Assembly (NCBI GenBank): GCA_964619535.1 | Contig: CAZUEX010000005.1 | Coordinates: 124,001-188,000 of the forward strand | Source: Leptonema sp964619535 | Lineage (GTDB): Bacteria; Spirochaetota; Leptospiria; Leptospirales; Leptonemataceae | DNA: 64,000 bases | Reading direction: 5' to 3' | In this document: piece after piece, positions 8,865 to 17,948 of the stretch | Position numbering within the stretch: the stretch's first letter is position 1 | How the letters are laid out: each line of letters starts with the position of its first letter | Notes under the pieces: model-generated | Seen by the model: the letters and a program-made list of their open reading frames with translations, nothing else | What the model was told of the DNA's origin: nothing | The model's database searches: none | Program-made: the position numbers and the translations under genes

Positions 8865-9689
8865 ATGGATCTGGCTGATTATACGGATGGATTCTGGAGC
8901 TGGTTGCTGGTATTCGCCAGAACAACAGGCCTTCTTTTTACCATGCCCATTCTGTCTGCAGAGGGTGTGCCGTACCGCCTTCGCGGAGCCCTGGCCATTT
9001 TTCTTTCAGCCGTTCTTTATCCTGTTGTACGCAACTATCTGCCTGCAACGTCGTTTGATGCCCTGCCCAACTATATCCTGGAGATTGCCTCGCAGGCCTC
9101 GATCGGTATCATTATTGGCTTTCTACTGCAGATCGTTTTTGCAGCCTTTATTTTGGCCGGTGAGTTTTTCAGTATCCAGATGGGCGTTTCGTTTTCTGAG
9201 GTTCTCGACCCGCAGTCACAGGTATCTATTCCCATTCTTGGCACGCTGAAGAACATGATTGCCATCCTGCTTTTTCTTTCTGTAGATTTCGAGCTGGATG
9301 GCTATTATGTGCCTGCCTATTTGCATGTGTTTCGCGCACTGAGCTATTCCTTCCAGCAGGCACCGACGCTGGTCCTTGATATGCAGACAATGGGAGGGTT
9401 GCTTGCCTACGTTGACCAGGCCTTTGGCGTGATGTTTTTAACGGCGCTTCGTATCGGTCTGCCTCTTACCGGCATACTGTTTATTACCTCTGTAGCGCTT
9501 GGCGTTGCAGGTAAGGCCGCTCCACAGCTGAACCTGATGAATATGGGATTGCAGATCAACATCATGGTAGGCCTTGTACTGCTGTTTGTGCTGATGCCTG
9601 TTATTGTTCCGCTGATACGTGATTCCTTTCAGCACATGTATGATGTGCTTGGCGAGATGCTCAATACCTGGCCGAGGGGGACGTCATGA
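8865..9689 (+). CDS. fliR: Flagellar type III export gate protein FliR
   Basis: Integral membrane gate component of 274 residues with about six to eight hydrophobic segments. Family features include the N-terminal VFARTTGLLFTMPILSAEGV, the ASIGIIIGFLLQIVFAAFIL segment, GVSFSEVLDPQSQVSIPILG, and the C-terminal LNLMNMGLQINIMVGLVLLF. FliR joins the FliP5Q4R1 gate complex in the membrane. The stop overlaps the start of flhB by 4 nt (ATGA), which indicates translational coupling, as with the FliR-FlhB fusions known in some bacteria. Confidence 0.96.
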   Translation: MDLADYTDGFWSWLLVFARTTGLLFTMPILSAEGVPYRLRGALAIFLSAVLYPVVRNYLPATSFDALPNYILEIASQASIGIIIGFLLQIVFAAFILAGEFFSIQMGVSFSEVLDPQSQVSIPILGTLKNMIAILLFLSVDFELDGYYVPAYLHVFRALSYSFQQAPTLVLDMQTMGGLLAYVDQAFGVMFLTALRIGLPLTGILFITSVALGVAGKAAPQLNLMNMGLQINIMVGLVLLFVLMPVIVPLIRDSFQHMYDVLGEMLNTWPRGTS

Positions 9690-10876
9690 TAGAGCGCTAC
9701 CCCTGGCAGGAATTCATGGCACGGGATGAAGAAGCCTTATCGGAAGGGCCGTTTCTTGCCCTTTCCGTCTTTGCGTATCCGGACCGGTGGATCGATCTGC
9801 AGCGTTTCGCTGCGGAGGATGAAGGTCGCACCGAAGAGCCAACAGAGCGTAGAAAGCGCGAAGAGCGTGAACGTGGGAACGTGCCGCGGTCACAGGATCT
9901 TCCGGGCGCCCTTGTGCTGCTTGGCAGTGCTGTGATGATCTTTCTCTTTGCAGGCTTTATGGCAGAACGTATCTTTCAGGTCTTTCACCTGTACCTGAAC
10001 CGGATTGCTTCTGTGGGAACGACCTTTGGTGAAGAGGAGGTGCGGATTCTACTTCGGGATTTCTTCTTTCAAACCGGAACGATCATCTTTCCTGTACTGG
10101 CCATTGCCGTAATATTTGGCATTGTGGGCAACCTGGTACAGGTCGGATTCATGTTTACGACGCGTCCTCTGGAATTCCAGCTACAGCGATTGATTCCGGA
10201 CTTTAAGCGTGTGTTGCCGGTGCGACGCAACTTCGTCAACCTGTTGAAGGTACTTGTGCAGGTCATTGCCGTTGGCCTGCTCGCCTATTTGATTGTTGTC
10301 GATGATCTGATCCCCATGCTGAAAACATCGGGCATGGAGCTTCGCGGAGCCCTGGCCTTATTCGGAAGCATTGCCTTCAAGCTGCTCATCGTTACCGGGA
10401 TCTTTCTGCTTGCCGTGGCCATCCCCGATTATTTTTACCAGCGCTTCGAGTATATGGAAAACCTGAAGATGTCTGTTTCTGATGTGAAGCGTGAATTAAA
10501 AGAAGACGTGGGCGATCCCCTGCTCAGGCAACGACAGCGCGAGCGTGCCATGGAGATGCGTCAGAACAGGCAGATGCTGGATGAGGTGCCCACGGCAGAC
10601 GTTGTTATAACAAACCCCACGCACTTTGCCGTGGCCCTGCGCTACGATCCACTGCAGGCCTCGGCGCCGATTGTCGTTGCCAGAGGCCAGGACAGCCTGG
10701 CACTGATGATACGGCGCATTGCCCGCGAAAATGGCGTGCATATAGAAGAGAATCCGCCGCTTGCAAGGGCCCTGTATGATCAGGTTGCCATAGGCGAAGA
10801 GATTCCGGAGAATTTCTTCCGTTCGATTGTTCTGATATTTCAAAAGCTGGAGCGTTTTCGTCGGATGGCTCGCTGA
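9686..10876 (+). CDS. flhB: Flagellar export switch protein FlhB
   Basis: Substrate-specificity switch of the flagellar export apparatus, 396 residues. It has an extended N-terminus of ~45 residues before the family start (GRTEEPTERRKREERERGNV), four membrane helices (about 75-260), and the cytoplasmic FlhB-C domain. The autocleavage motif NPTH is at residues 310-313, inside VVITNPTHFAVALRYD. It ends without the long proline-rich tail of enterobacterial FlhB. It overlaps fliR by 4 nt and precedes flhA by 58 nt. Confidence 0.97.
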   Translation: MIERYPWQEFMARDEEALSEGPFLALSVFAYPDRWIDLQRFAAEDEGRTEEPTERRKREERERGNVPRSQDLPGALVLLGSAVMIFLFAGFMAERIFQVFHLYLNRIASVGTTFGEEEVRILLRDFFFQTGTIIFPVLAIAVIFGIVGNLVQVGFMFTTRPLEFQLQRLIPDFKRVLPVRRNFVNLLKVLVQVIAVGLLAYLIVVDDLIPMLKTSGMELRGALALFGSIAFKLLIVTGIFLLAVAIPDYFYQRFEYMENLKMSVSDVKRELKEDVGDPLLRQRQRERAMEMRQNRQMLDEVPTADVVITNPTHFAVALRYDPLQASAPIVVARGQDSLALMIRRIARENGVHIEENPPLARALYDQVAIGEEIPENFFRSIVLIFQKLERFRRMAR

Positions 10877-10934
10877 GAAGCGGTCATTCGTATACAGGAT
10901 TTCGTCTGGAGCATATGGTTGAGGAGAAGTAGAC

Positions 10935-13058
10935 GTGGATGACATCATAAAAACGTTACGCCGCTATGCGGGCAACAGTGACGCCGTCCTGGGACTGGGC
11001 GTTGTGTTTATCCTGGCGCTTATTATCATTCCTCTTCCAGGGATGCTGCTTGACCTGTTGATTGGCATCAGCTTGCTGATGGGGCTTTTGATTCTGTTAA
11101 CGGCACTGTCGAGTACAAGCCCGGCCGAGTTCAGCAGCTTTCCGACCCTGCTTCTGATTACGACGATCTACCGTATTGCCGTGAACATATCAACAACACG
11201 TCTCATCCTGACCAAGGGAGCACAGGCCGATTCGTCTATGATTACGGCTTTCGGTACCTTTGTTGTGGGGGGTGGAAGCTCAACGACCGGCCTGGTTGTG
11301 GGAATCGTCATCTTTGTGATTCTCACCCTTGTACAGATCATCGTTATCACCAAGGGAGCCACACGTGTTTCTGAAGTGGCAGCAAGGTTTGCTCTGGATT
11401 CACTGCCCGGTAAGCAGCTTGCCATCGATGCCGATCAAACGGCAGGCTACATCGACGAAAAAGAGGCACGACGTCGTCGCCAGCTCTTGCAGAAAGAGAT
11501 GGACTTTTACGGATCGATGGACGGTGCTTCGAAGTTCGTCCAGGGAGACGTTCGTCTGGGGCTGATCGTTACCGCCGTGAATATTATAGGCGGCATGGTT
11601 ATCGGTCTTACGCTTATGAATATGAGCTTCTCTGATGCTCTGGAAGTATATACACGCTTTACGATCGGTGACGGTCTTGTTTCACAGATTCCGGCCCTGC
11701 TGATTTCTACGGCAACCGGTGTGATCGTGTCCCGGTCTGCAGCCGATGAGGCACTGCCCGAAGAGCTCAGGCAGCAGCTGCTCTCTTCTCCGACAACACT
11801 TTATATTACAGGCGGATTGCTTGCCCTTTCTGGACTGATCCCCGGCTTTCCGACCACGGCGCTTTTTATCCTGGGTGGCGGCCTGATCTTTCTTGCCTAC
11901 CGTGTGGACCGGGCAGCGCGGGCCCTTGTAGAGCAGCAGAAGCAGGCGGAGACGCAGAAGAAAGAAGAGACCAAACCGGAATCCTATCTGGAACACCTGA
12001 AATCCGAGCCGCTTGAGGTGGAGGTTGGCTATAACCTGATTCCTCTTGTGGATCCGAAATCCGGCGGTACGCTGCTTGAGCAGGTTTCGCGTCTACGGCG
12101 ACGCTTTGCCATGGACCTGGGCCTGATCGTTCCCCCCGTGCGGATACGCGACAACATGAATCTTGAAGCGGATGAGTATGCCATCCGTCTGCACGGTACG
12201 ATGATCGCTCAGTCGCGTGTGGAACCGGATCACCTGCTTGCCATCGACACAGGCCGTACGCGCGGAAAGCTGGAAGGCGTGACAGAGATCCGAGAACCGA
12301 CCTACAATCTGCCTGCCTGCTGGATCACGCCCGATCGCAAAAGCGAAGCGGAAGGACTGGACTATGACGTTGTGGATCCATCGACCGTCATTGCAACGCA
12401 TCTGTCCGGTATTATACAGCAGAACAGCCAGGAAATCATGGGACGTCAGCAGATCAAAAGCATCGTCGATACCGTGCGCGAAGAGAATCCTGTCGTTGTC
12501 GATGAAGTCCTTGCAGAGAAGAAGATCAGTCTCGGTACGATTCAGGTCGTTCTGCAGAACCTGCTGAAAGAGAACGTATCGATTCGAAATATGGCTCGAA
12601 TCATGGAGGCCATTGCTTCGAATGCAGACCGCTCACAGGGCGATGCCTATCTGCTCACAGAGGCCGTGCGGCAGTCCCTGCGTCGCCAGATCGTGTCGGA
12701 ATACCAGGATGAAAAGCGCATGCTGCGCTGCATCTCCGTGCATCCCGATGTCGATCGTCGTTTGAGAGAGGGCATCCACCGCGATCCAGAAGAGGGCTTT
12801 ATCATGGCCCTGAAACCGGATTTTCAGCAGGCCCTGCAACAGGCCCTGGCAGAAGAGGTGCAGAAGGCAAACCAGCAGGGCTACTTCCCTGTATTCCTTA
12901 CCAGTCGTGCCATTCGCTCGGGTCTGTTTAACATGCTTGAGCGTTTGTTCCCGCAGCGTAATTTTGCCGTTCTGGCCCATGAAGAAATCCCGAATGAAAC
13001 GAAGGTTGAGGCTGTGTCTATCCTGAATCTGCGTAAGGCCGAGGAATCTGTGGCATGA
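10935..13058 (+). CDS. flhA: Flagellar export gate protein FlhA
   Basis: Large export-gate protein of 707 residues. The N-terminal half has about eight membrane helices with the conserved FHIPEP-type cytoplasmic loop (VSEVAARFALDSLPGKQLAI, then EARRRRQLLQKEMDFYGSMD). The C-terminal ~350 residues form the cytosolic nonameric ring domain that docks export chaperones. The start is a GTG at 10935 preceded by GAGGAGAAG at 10921; the nearby ATG at 10939 is out of frame. Its last codons overlap the next gene by 4 nt. FlhA couples proton motive force to export together with FlhB and the FliPQR gate. Confidence 0.98.
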   Translation: MDDIIKTLRRYAGNSDAVLGLGVVFILALIIIPLPGMLLDLLIGISLLMGLLILLTALSSTSPAEFSSFPTLLLITTIYRIAVNISTTRLILTKGAQADSSMITAFGTFVVGGGSSTTGLVVGIVIFVILTLVQIIVITKGATRVSEVAARFALDSLPGKQLAIDADQTAGYIDEKEARRRRQLLQKEMDFYGSMDGASKFVQGDVRLGLIVTAVNIIGGMVIGLTLMNMSFSDALEVYTRFTIGDGLVSQIPALLISTATGVIVSRSAADEALPEELRQQLLSSPTTLYITGGLLALSGLIPGFPTTALFILGGGLIFLAYRVDRAARALVEQQKQAETQKKEETKPESYLEHLKSEPLEVEVGYNLIPLVDPKSGGTLLEQVSRLRRRFAMDLGLIVPPVRIRDNMNLEADEYAIRLHGTMIAQSRVEPDHLLAIDTGRTRGKLEGVTEIREPTYNLPACWITPDRKSEAEGLDYDVVDPSTVIATHLSGIIQQNSQEIMGRQQIKSIVDTVREENPVVVDEVLAEKKISLGTIQVVLQNLLKENVSIRNMARIMEAIASNADRSQGDAYLLTEAVRQSLRRQIVSEYQDEKRMLRCISVHPDVDRRLREGIHRDPEEGFIMALKPDFQQALQQALAEEVQKANQQGYFPVFLTSRAIRSGLFNMLERLFPQRNFAVLAHEEIPNETKVEAVSILNLRKAEESVA

Positions 13059-14149
13059 AGCGTATCTTCCTGATCTTTACTACATTGCTGTTTTTCCAGT
13101 GTTCGGCAGGTGGGGACTTTGCCACGGCCGAAGAGCCGATACATATTCAGCTGTCCTTGAAGGACAAAAAGGACGGAACGTTGTTTCTTTACGGTCGCCT
13201 GGTCCTTTTTGCAGAGCAACGCAGGGCCCTTTTCTTCTTTGTGAATACAGAGGCGCGAAAGGATGTGCGAACAGAGCCGTTTCGCAAAGGCCTCGGTGTA
13301 TTCGGTGATCCCCTGAAAGAGATTACCGGCAAAGGGCAGGACTATTCTATATCGCTCGGCCCCGAGGAGCTGGCCCGCATCATCGATTTAACGGAAGGCC
13401 TGGAGTTCTTCGTCGAAGAACCGGTCGTCTTTGACGGAGGCCGGTTTCAATATCCGGCAGGAGTGCAGCTTTTTTCTGGCAAACAGGCGGTGGAATACCT
13501 GCTGGCAAAGGGACGATTCGAGAAAGGGTCGGAGTATCTGGCTGATATTGATCGGCTGTTTCGTGCAGAAAGTGTTCTTATGAACATGCTGTGGCAGCTG
13601 CCGCGAAAAAGGGACCGTGTCGAAAAGACAGAGCAGGTTAAGCTGCTGCATTCTCTGCTGGATACCAATCTGTCTCTGGAACAGTTTCATGATCTGATCA
13701 CACTCTTTGTCGGCGATCGCCCGTTTGACGTATCCGTTATGGAGGCACCGCTGGAGCTTGGAACGGCGGGCTTTGGAGAGAAGGCCTTGATCTTCAATGC
13801 CAATCGCGCAGCAGCCCTTTACAATGACTATGTGCAATCGCTTTCTGTGGCACCTGATGGATTTCCCGTTCAGATCCTGAACGGAACAGACATCAACCGT
13901 CTGGCCTCTCGCGTAAAAGATCTGATACACAATCGCGGCGTTCGTGTTCTAAAGACGGATAACTATCGCCATCATGACGTTCAGAGCACCCTTGCCGTTG
14001 AGCATTCCGGGGATTTTCGAAAGGCCCGTTTGCTCATGGAGCTACTGGGCCTCTCTGAAGATCGGCTGTATTTCAGGCGCCGGGTTCTCGATCTGCATGC
14101 AACCGTGATCATGGGCAGGGATTTTAACATGAAGTCCTTGCTGAAATAG
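13055..14149 (+). CDS. Putative lipoprotein with C-terminal LytR_C-like domain, coupled to flhA
   Basis: A 364-residue exported protein. The N-terminus MKRIFLIFTTLLFFQCSAGG is a short signal with a possible spirochaetal lipobox (FFQC). The middle is not recognised. The last ~95 residues (VQILNGTDINRLASRVKDLI through VIMGRDF) match the LytR/CpsA/Psr C-terminal domain pattern, which occurs alone or attached to other cell-envelope domains. No LytR catalytic domain is present. The ATG overlaps the flhA stop by 4 nt, so it is translated with the flagellar operon. A role in the periplasmic flagellum or peptidoglycan interface is an inference from position only. Confidence 0.75.
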   Translation: MKRIFLIFTTLLFFQCSAGGDFATAEEPIHIQLSLKDKKDGTLFLYGRLVLFAEQRRALFFFVNTEARKDVRTEPFRKGLGVFGDPLKEITGKGQDYSISLGPEELARIIDLTEGLEFFVEEPVVFDGGRFQYPAGVQLFSGKQAVEYLLAKGRFEKGSEYLADIDRLFRAESVLMNMLWQLPRKRDRVEKTEQVKLLHSLLDTNLSLEQFHDLITLFVGDRPFDVSVMEAPLELGTAGFGEKALIFNANRAAALYNDYVQSLSVAPDGFPVQILNGTDINRLASRVKDLIHNRGVRVLKTDNYRHHDVQSTLAVEHSGDFRKARLLMELLGLSEDRLYFRRRVLDLHATVIMGRDFNMKSLLK

Positions 14150-14244
14150 AGAACTCTGTACCAGGCTATTGCCCTATTGTACTTTACCGGTGAACACCGT
14201 GTGGATTTTCGCCGTATAGGCCCGATCGGGCACAGGAATCCTGA

Positions 14245-14835
14245 ATGGCTACGAAGAAATCAACAGCGAAGAAAGCGACCAGAACGGCAAAAAAGACCGC
14301 AGCCAAGAAAAAGTCCGGTGCCGTAGCCAGAACTGCAGCGAAATCATCCTCTACCAGAAAATCTGCGAAGAAGACGGCCCCCGGAACCGCACAGTCGGTA
14401 ACCAGGGCTGCTCAGGAGCTGCAGGTGCGCATGCCTTCTTCGGATCCGGTGATTCGAAACCTGATCGAGGAGCTTGTTCAATTCCTCGAAGAAAAGAAGC
14501 TTGCAGACATCAGGGTGATGAATCTGGAAGAGGTGAATCCCTACTTCTGCTTCTTCATGATAGCAACGGCAGGGTCTTCACTGCAGCTCGGAACGACGGC
14601 CCGTGAGATTTCGCGTCGCTTTGGTGAGCATCTTACGAATAAAAAGGTTCGGCCCCTCGACGTGGAGTCGGGATGGGTGATTCACGACTTCGTGGATGTG
14701 GTGCTGCACCTGTTCCTCGAAGAGCAGCGCAGCTATTATAATCTGGAGAAGCTCTGGGGAGATGCCCCGGTCATCTACTCCGCAGAAGAGCCCAGATTCC
14801 AGTGGCCCCGCACAGATAAAGAAGCAGGGGAATAA
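14245..14835 (+). CDS. rsfS: Ribosome silencing factor RsfS with basic Lys/Ala-rich tail
   Basis: RsfS (Iojap family) binds uL14 on the 50S subunit and blocks subunit joining when nutrients are scarce. Residues ~70-185 carry the family core, including LQLGTTAREISRR and SGWVIHDFVDVVLHLF, and end in YYNLEKLWGDAPV. The first ~50 residues are an unusual extension of repeated K/A/T/S motifs (KKSTAKKATRTAKKTAAKKK), like a histone H1 or PF-type C-tail, absent from typical RsfS proteins of 105-130 residues. A 12-bp palindrome GCCCGATCGGGC lies at 14220-14231. An AGGA site precedes the ATG. The 3' end overlaps the opposing membrane protein gene by 65 nt. Confidence 0.93.
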   Translation: MATKKSTAKKATRTAKKTAAKKKSGAVARTAAKSSSTRKSAKKTAPGTAQSVTRAAQELQVRMPSSDPVIRNLIEELVQFLEEKKLADIRVMNLEEVNPYFCFFMIATAGSSLQLGTTAREISRRFGEHLTNKKVRPLDVESGWVIHDFVDVVLHLFLEEQRSYYNLEKLWGDAPVIYSAEEPRFQWPRTDKEAGE

Positions 14836-15151
14836 GAAAGGGCAGATCCAGTCCCACGGCAAAGGGGAAGGCGAGGGCAAAAAGTAAAAGAAGCGACCCG
14901 GCAATGCGGGCCCATCGCAGAGAAGAGGCCTGCCGTCGCTTGAAAAAGGCCATAAGCGCAGAAAGGCCCGTTACCAGAAAAAAAACGGAATTCAACAATA
15001 CCGCCCACGGCTGCATCGTTTCCTGTCGCTCTACCAGGCCACCGAGCATTGCCAGCATCGAAATGAGCGGCAACAGCCCGGATATCGTAAGCAGAATCCC
15101 CAGGGCAAGAAGAGGGTAGGAGACGTGACCTTTCAGTCGTTCTGGTGCCAT
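14771..15151 (-). CDS. Small four-helix membrane protein, function unknown
   Basis: A 126-residue hydrophobic protein with four predicted membrane segments (about 12-35, 45-65, 80-100, 103-122) and short basic loops, for example FFKRRQASSLRWAR. No family was recognised. Its start overlaps the end of the methyltransferase-like gene upstream on the same strand by 19 nt, which suggests an operon with it. Its 3' end runs 65 nt into the tail of rsfS on the other strand. That a hydrophobic coding frame is maintained supports it being real, but it could be misannotated. Confidence 0.6.
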   Translation of the reverse strand: MAPERLKGHVSYPLLALGILLTISGLLPLISMLAMLGGLVERQETMQPWAVLLNSVFFLVTGLSALMAFFKRRQASSLRWARIAGSLLLLFALAFPFAVGLDLPFLIPLLLYLCGATGIWALLRSR

Positions 15152-15900
15152 TCCAGTTTGCCGGCCTGCTTTAATGATGTTGCTGTAATGAAGTACAGGA
15201 GCACCAGAACGATGCCGGCGATGAGCGACTGCTGCAGGGCCGTGTCATAGCCGATGCCATAGCGGTAGCGGAATTTCAGCAGGTTGGCCGTCAGAAGCGA
15301 CACAAGGATAAGCGACGTAGAGGCATGCTCTACTTTAACCACGCGTCGAAACAGGAACTGCAGCCCGCTAAAGGAGTTTTTGAGCTGGCCAAGATTTCCC
15401 GGAAACAGCCGGTTTACGGTGGTCATGTATTCCGCGTAGGTCGCACCGAATTTCTTCGAAAGAAAGTCCTCTTCGGCAAAGATGATGCTGTAGTAGACGA
15501 AATAGAAGAAGGGCAGCACGACAAACCAGAAAAGTCCCAGGTTCACCGTGAACATGGCTCCCGTAACCACCAGCAGGTTACCGACGTATAGCGGGTTTCT
15601 GGAATGGGCGAAAAGCCCTTCGCGAAAGAGCTCGTCGGCATGGATCTTTTTGCGGTCGCCGGCTCGCTTGATGTAGATGAATCCGATGACCAGGGCCCGT
15701 ACACCAATGCCCATCAAAACAAGCAGAAGGCCGACCAGCGAAAGGATCTGATCCACCTGCAGATCACCAAACCATCCTGTTACCCAGTAGCCGGGACGGG
15801 GATAGGCTATCAGCACCAGCCCACAGAGAAATATCAGAGAGAAGGCCGTATCCCTCCAGCGAAAGAAGAAGTTCCCGACCAGGATCATAAAACGTTTCAT
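15133..15900 (-). CDS. Membrane methyltransferase of the ICMT/phospholipid methyltransferase type
   Basis: A 255-residue membrane protein with about five to six helices. Residues ~90-165 carry the isoprenylcysteine carboxyl methyltransferase/PEMT-like SAM site: ELFREGLFAHSRNPLYVGNL, then EEDFLSKKFGATYAEYMTTV (the conserved RNPxY and E-x-x-L-x-x-x-F-G-x-x-Y). The substrate could be a lipid or an isoprenoid-like compound and is not determinable. The C-terminal ~80 residues form two more hydrophobic segments not usual for the smallest family members. The start overlaps the CmoA-like gene by 4 nt. Confidence 0.8.
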   Translation of the reverse strand: MKRFMILVGNFFFRWRDTAFSLIFLCGLVLIAYPRPGYWVTGWFGDLQVDQILSLVGLLLVLMGIGVRALVIGFIYIKRAGDRKKIHADELFREGLFAHSRNPLYVGNLLVVTGAMFTVNLGLFWFVVLPFFYFVYYSIIFAEEDFLSKKFGATYAEYMTTVNRLFPGNLGQLKNSFSGLQFLFRRVVKVEHASTSLILVSLLTANLLKFRYRYGIGYDTALQQSLIAGIVLVLLYFITATSLKQAGKLEWHQND

Positions 15901-16607
15901 TTGATTGCAATCATCCCTTCAAAGCAGATATATTTGAGTATGGTCATACAATCCTGGAAACCCGCACGCGCAAGCAAGTCGAGGTTCCCCTGCGTCGAAA
16001 ATGGCTCAAGCAGGCCACGCAGGGACCGCGACTTGTGCAGGATTTCCTCGGATCCGTAGCCCCGCTCCAGCTTGAAGTCGTTGTAGAGCCCCGTAAGCAG
16101 GTCCTGAAAGCGGGCATCCGGGCCCCTTGTTTTCTCGAAAAGGAGCAGGGCGCCTCCCCAGCGAAGGGCCTGAAAGATGCGGTTGATCAGCTCCTGACGC
16201 ACCGCCGGGCGTACAAACTGCACCGTATAGTAACAGATAATCAGATCGGCCCTTTCCTGTCCCAGGTCAAACTGCAACAGGTCTTCAGCCACATACTCTA
16301 CAGCCGGATGGGCATTCTGACGGGCCGCATATTCCAGCATGGCCGGCTCACGCTCCACCCCGATGCAGCGAATCCCCTGGGCAGCATGGCGCTCTGCAAG
16401 GAGACGCAGCAGGCGTCCCGTAGAGCAGCCCAGATCGTACACGACAGAGCCTTCGGCAACAAAGAAGTCGCTGATCTTGAGGATCAGTTCATGTCCTTCT
16501 TCGTAAAGGGGGATGGAGCGCCTGGCATGCTCTTCAAAGTGTTGTGGGACGTTGCCTCCAAACGAAAAGCGCCCATCTGTTTCAATTCCATCACCGAGGG
16601 AGGCCAT
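15897..16607 (-). CDS. CmoA-like class I SAM-dependent methyltransferase
   Basis: A 236-residue Rossmann methyltransferase resembling CmoA, which makes carboxy-SAM for wobble-uridine modification of tRNA. The SAM-binding motif I is VVYDLGCSTGRLL, followed by CIGVERE, and YTVQFVRPAVRQELINRIF matches the CmoA YTLQF block. The C-terminal part (YGSEEILHKSRSLRGLLEPF) also parallels CmoA. No cmoB lies beside it, so the carboxy-SAM function is unproven and it could act as an ordinary methyltransferase. It is divergent from mrp with 139 nt between, and overlaps the downstream membrane methyltransferase gene by 4 nt. Confidence 0.8.
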   Translation of the reverse strand: MASLGDGIETDGRFSFGGNVPQHFEEHARRSIPLYEEGHELILKISDFFVAEGSVVYDLGCSTGRLLRLLAERHAAQGIRCIGVEREPAMLEYAARQNAHPAVEYVAEDLLQFDLGQERADLIICYYTVQFVRPAVRQELINRIFQALRWGGALLLFEKTRGPDARFQDLLTGLYNDFKLERGYGSEEILHKSRSLRGLLEPFSTQGNLDLLARAGFQDCMTILKYICFEGMIAIK

Positions 16608-16746
16608 ACGAATGGATTTTTCAACATATTGCCGTTGTCCACAAGAAGCCCGGCGCTTTTCTGGCCCATCCTGCTTTTTTCTCGCTGAAACAGTAGAATG
16701 GTATTATTTTCCTTATCAACACTTCACACTCCGAAAATGAGGATCT

Positions 16747-17802
16747 ATGAATCTGACCGAAATCGAATCGAAGGTAAAAGAAGCTCTCGGTAAAGTCGAA
16801 CATCCTACTTTTAAAGAAAACCTCTTTGATCTCGGCATGTTTGGCCGTGTCGAAGAAGATGGCGAACAACTGCGCATTATCGTAAAAAGCCCTGATGAAG
16901 ATCGTCGTATCCAGATTGGCCTGGAGTCGCAGCTCCGTGGTGTGCTGCGTAAACTTGGCATTACCCAGCAGTTCAAGATTCGTTTTGAGTATGATCCAGA
17001 ACTGCAGCCGGAGCCTCTTGGCAACCGCATCCGTGGCGTGAAAAACGTCATCGCCATTGGCTCGGGCAAAGGTGGCGTGGGCAAGTCCACGGTCACAGCA
17101 AACCTGGCCGCCGCCATGGCACAGATGGGCCTGAAGGTTGGCGTGCTGGATGCTGACATCTACGGTCCATCGATCGGCAAGATGTTTGGCTTCGACGGAA
17201 AGCTGGCCCTGACCGGCGACGGAAAAAACAAGATCAACCCGCCAGAAAAGTATGGCGTAAAGGTTATGTCGTTCAGCTTTCTTCTGAATCCAGATCAGGC
17301 CGTCATCTGGAGAGGCCCGATGCTCGGTAAGGCCGTGGAACAGTTCCTCTACGAAATCATGTGGGGCGAGCTCGATTTCCTGCTCATTGACCTGCCGCCC
17401 GGAACCGGCGACGTGCAGCTTTCCCTGGCCCAGCTCATTGACCTCGACGGTGCCCTTGTCGTAACGACGCCGCAGAACGTTGCCATCCAGGATGCAACCC
17501 GCGCCGTTGCCATGTTCCAGGAGGTAAAGATACCGATCCTTGGCGTTGTGGAAAACATGGCAGAGTTCGTCTGTCCGCATTGTGGCAAGACATCGCACAT
17601 CTTCTCGAAGAATGGCGGAACTGCCTTCGCTGCAAAATATCGCGTACCGTTTCTGGGATCGCTGCCCCTGCAGCCCGATGTTATGCAGGCCGGCGAAACG
17701 GGTAAACCTGCCTCCATCTCCGAGAACGCAGACGATGCCCTGCGCAAGGCCTACAGTGAACTGGCTCAGAAGCTGTCGGTGGAAGTCGAGAAATACAAAT
17801 AG
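16747..17802 (+). CDS. mrp: Mrp/ApbC-family iron-sulfur carrier ATPase
   Basis: A P-loop scaffold/carrier for Fe-S cluster delivery, 351 residues. Residues 1-75 are a MIP18/DUF59-like domain. The deviant Walker A GSGKGGVGKST is at 105-115, the Walker B-like LLIDLPPGTGDVQL near 211-225, and the Fe-S binding CPHC at 276-279. These are the order and motifs of bacterial Mrp proteins. It is followed by a GC-rich hairpin terminator and then a large repeat region, so it is probably the last gene of its transcript. Confidence 0.95.
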   Translation: MNLTEIESKVKEALGKVEHPTFKENLFDLGMFGRVEEDGEQLRIIVKSPDEDRRIQIGLESQLRGVLRKLGITQQFKIRFEYDPELQPEPLGNRIRGVKNVIAIGSGKGGVGKSTVTANLAAAMAQMGLKVGVLDADIYGPSIGKMFGFDGKLALTGDGKNKINPPEKYGVKVMSFSFLLNPDQAVIWRGPMLGKAVEQFLYEIMWGELDFLLIDLPPGTGDVQLSLAQLIDLDGALVVTTPQNVAIQDATRAVAMFQEVKIPILGVVENMAEFVCPHCGKTSHIFSKNGGTAFAAKYRVPFLGSLPLQPDVMQAGETGKPASISENADDALRKAYSELAQKLSVEVEKYK

Positions 17803-17810
17803 TCGGTGAA

Positions 17811-17833
17811 CCCTCCCGTACCATGCGGGAGGG
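17811..17833 (+). terminator. Hairpin terminator after mrp
   Basis: CCCTCCCG and CGGGAGGG form a perfect 8-bp stem with a 7-nt loop, starting 8 nt after the mrp stop. The following run is only TTTT, reached after a few bases, so it is a weak intrinsic terminator. Confidence 0.6.
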
Positions 17834-17884
17834 GATGGGTTTTGGATGTGGCATAGCTGGAACGGGATATCTGTGCTACGCGGC

Positions 17885-17948
17885 CTATCTGCCATGCGAC
17901 CTATCTAGCATGCGACATGTCTATCATACGACATATCTAGCATGCGAC
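17885..17948 (+). repeat. Four 16-nt tandem repeats leading into the palindromic array
   Basis: Four consecutive 16-nt copies (17885, 17901, 17917, 17933) of the form CTATCTAGCATGCGAC, differing at a few positions. Each ends in (G/A)CGAC, the same half-site that begins each 58-nt palindromic unit, and the last copy overlaps the first unit by 5 nt. This looks like a partial duplication of the half-site flank. Confidence 0.85.
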
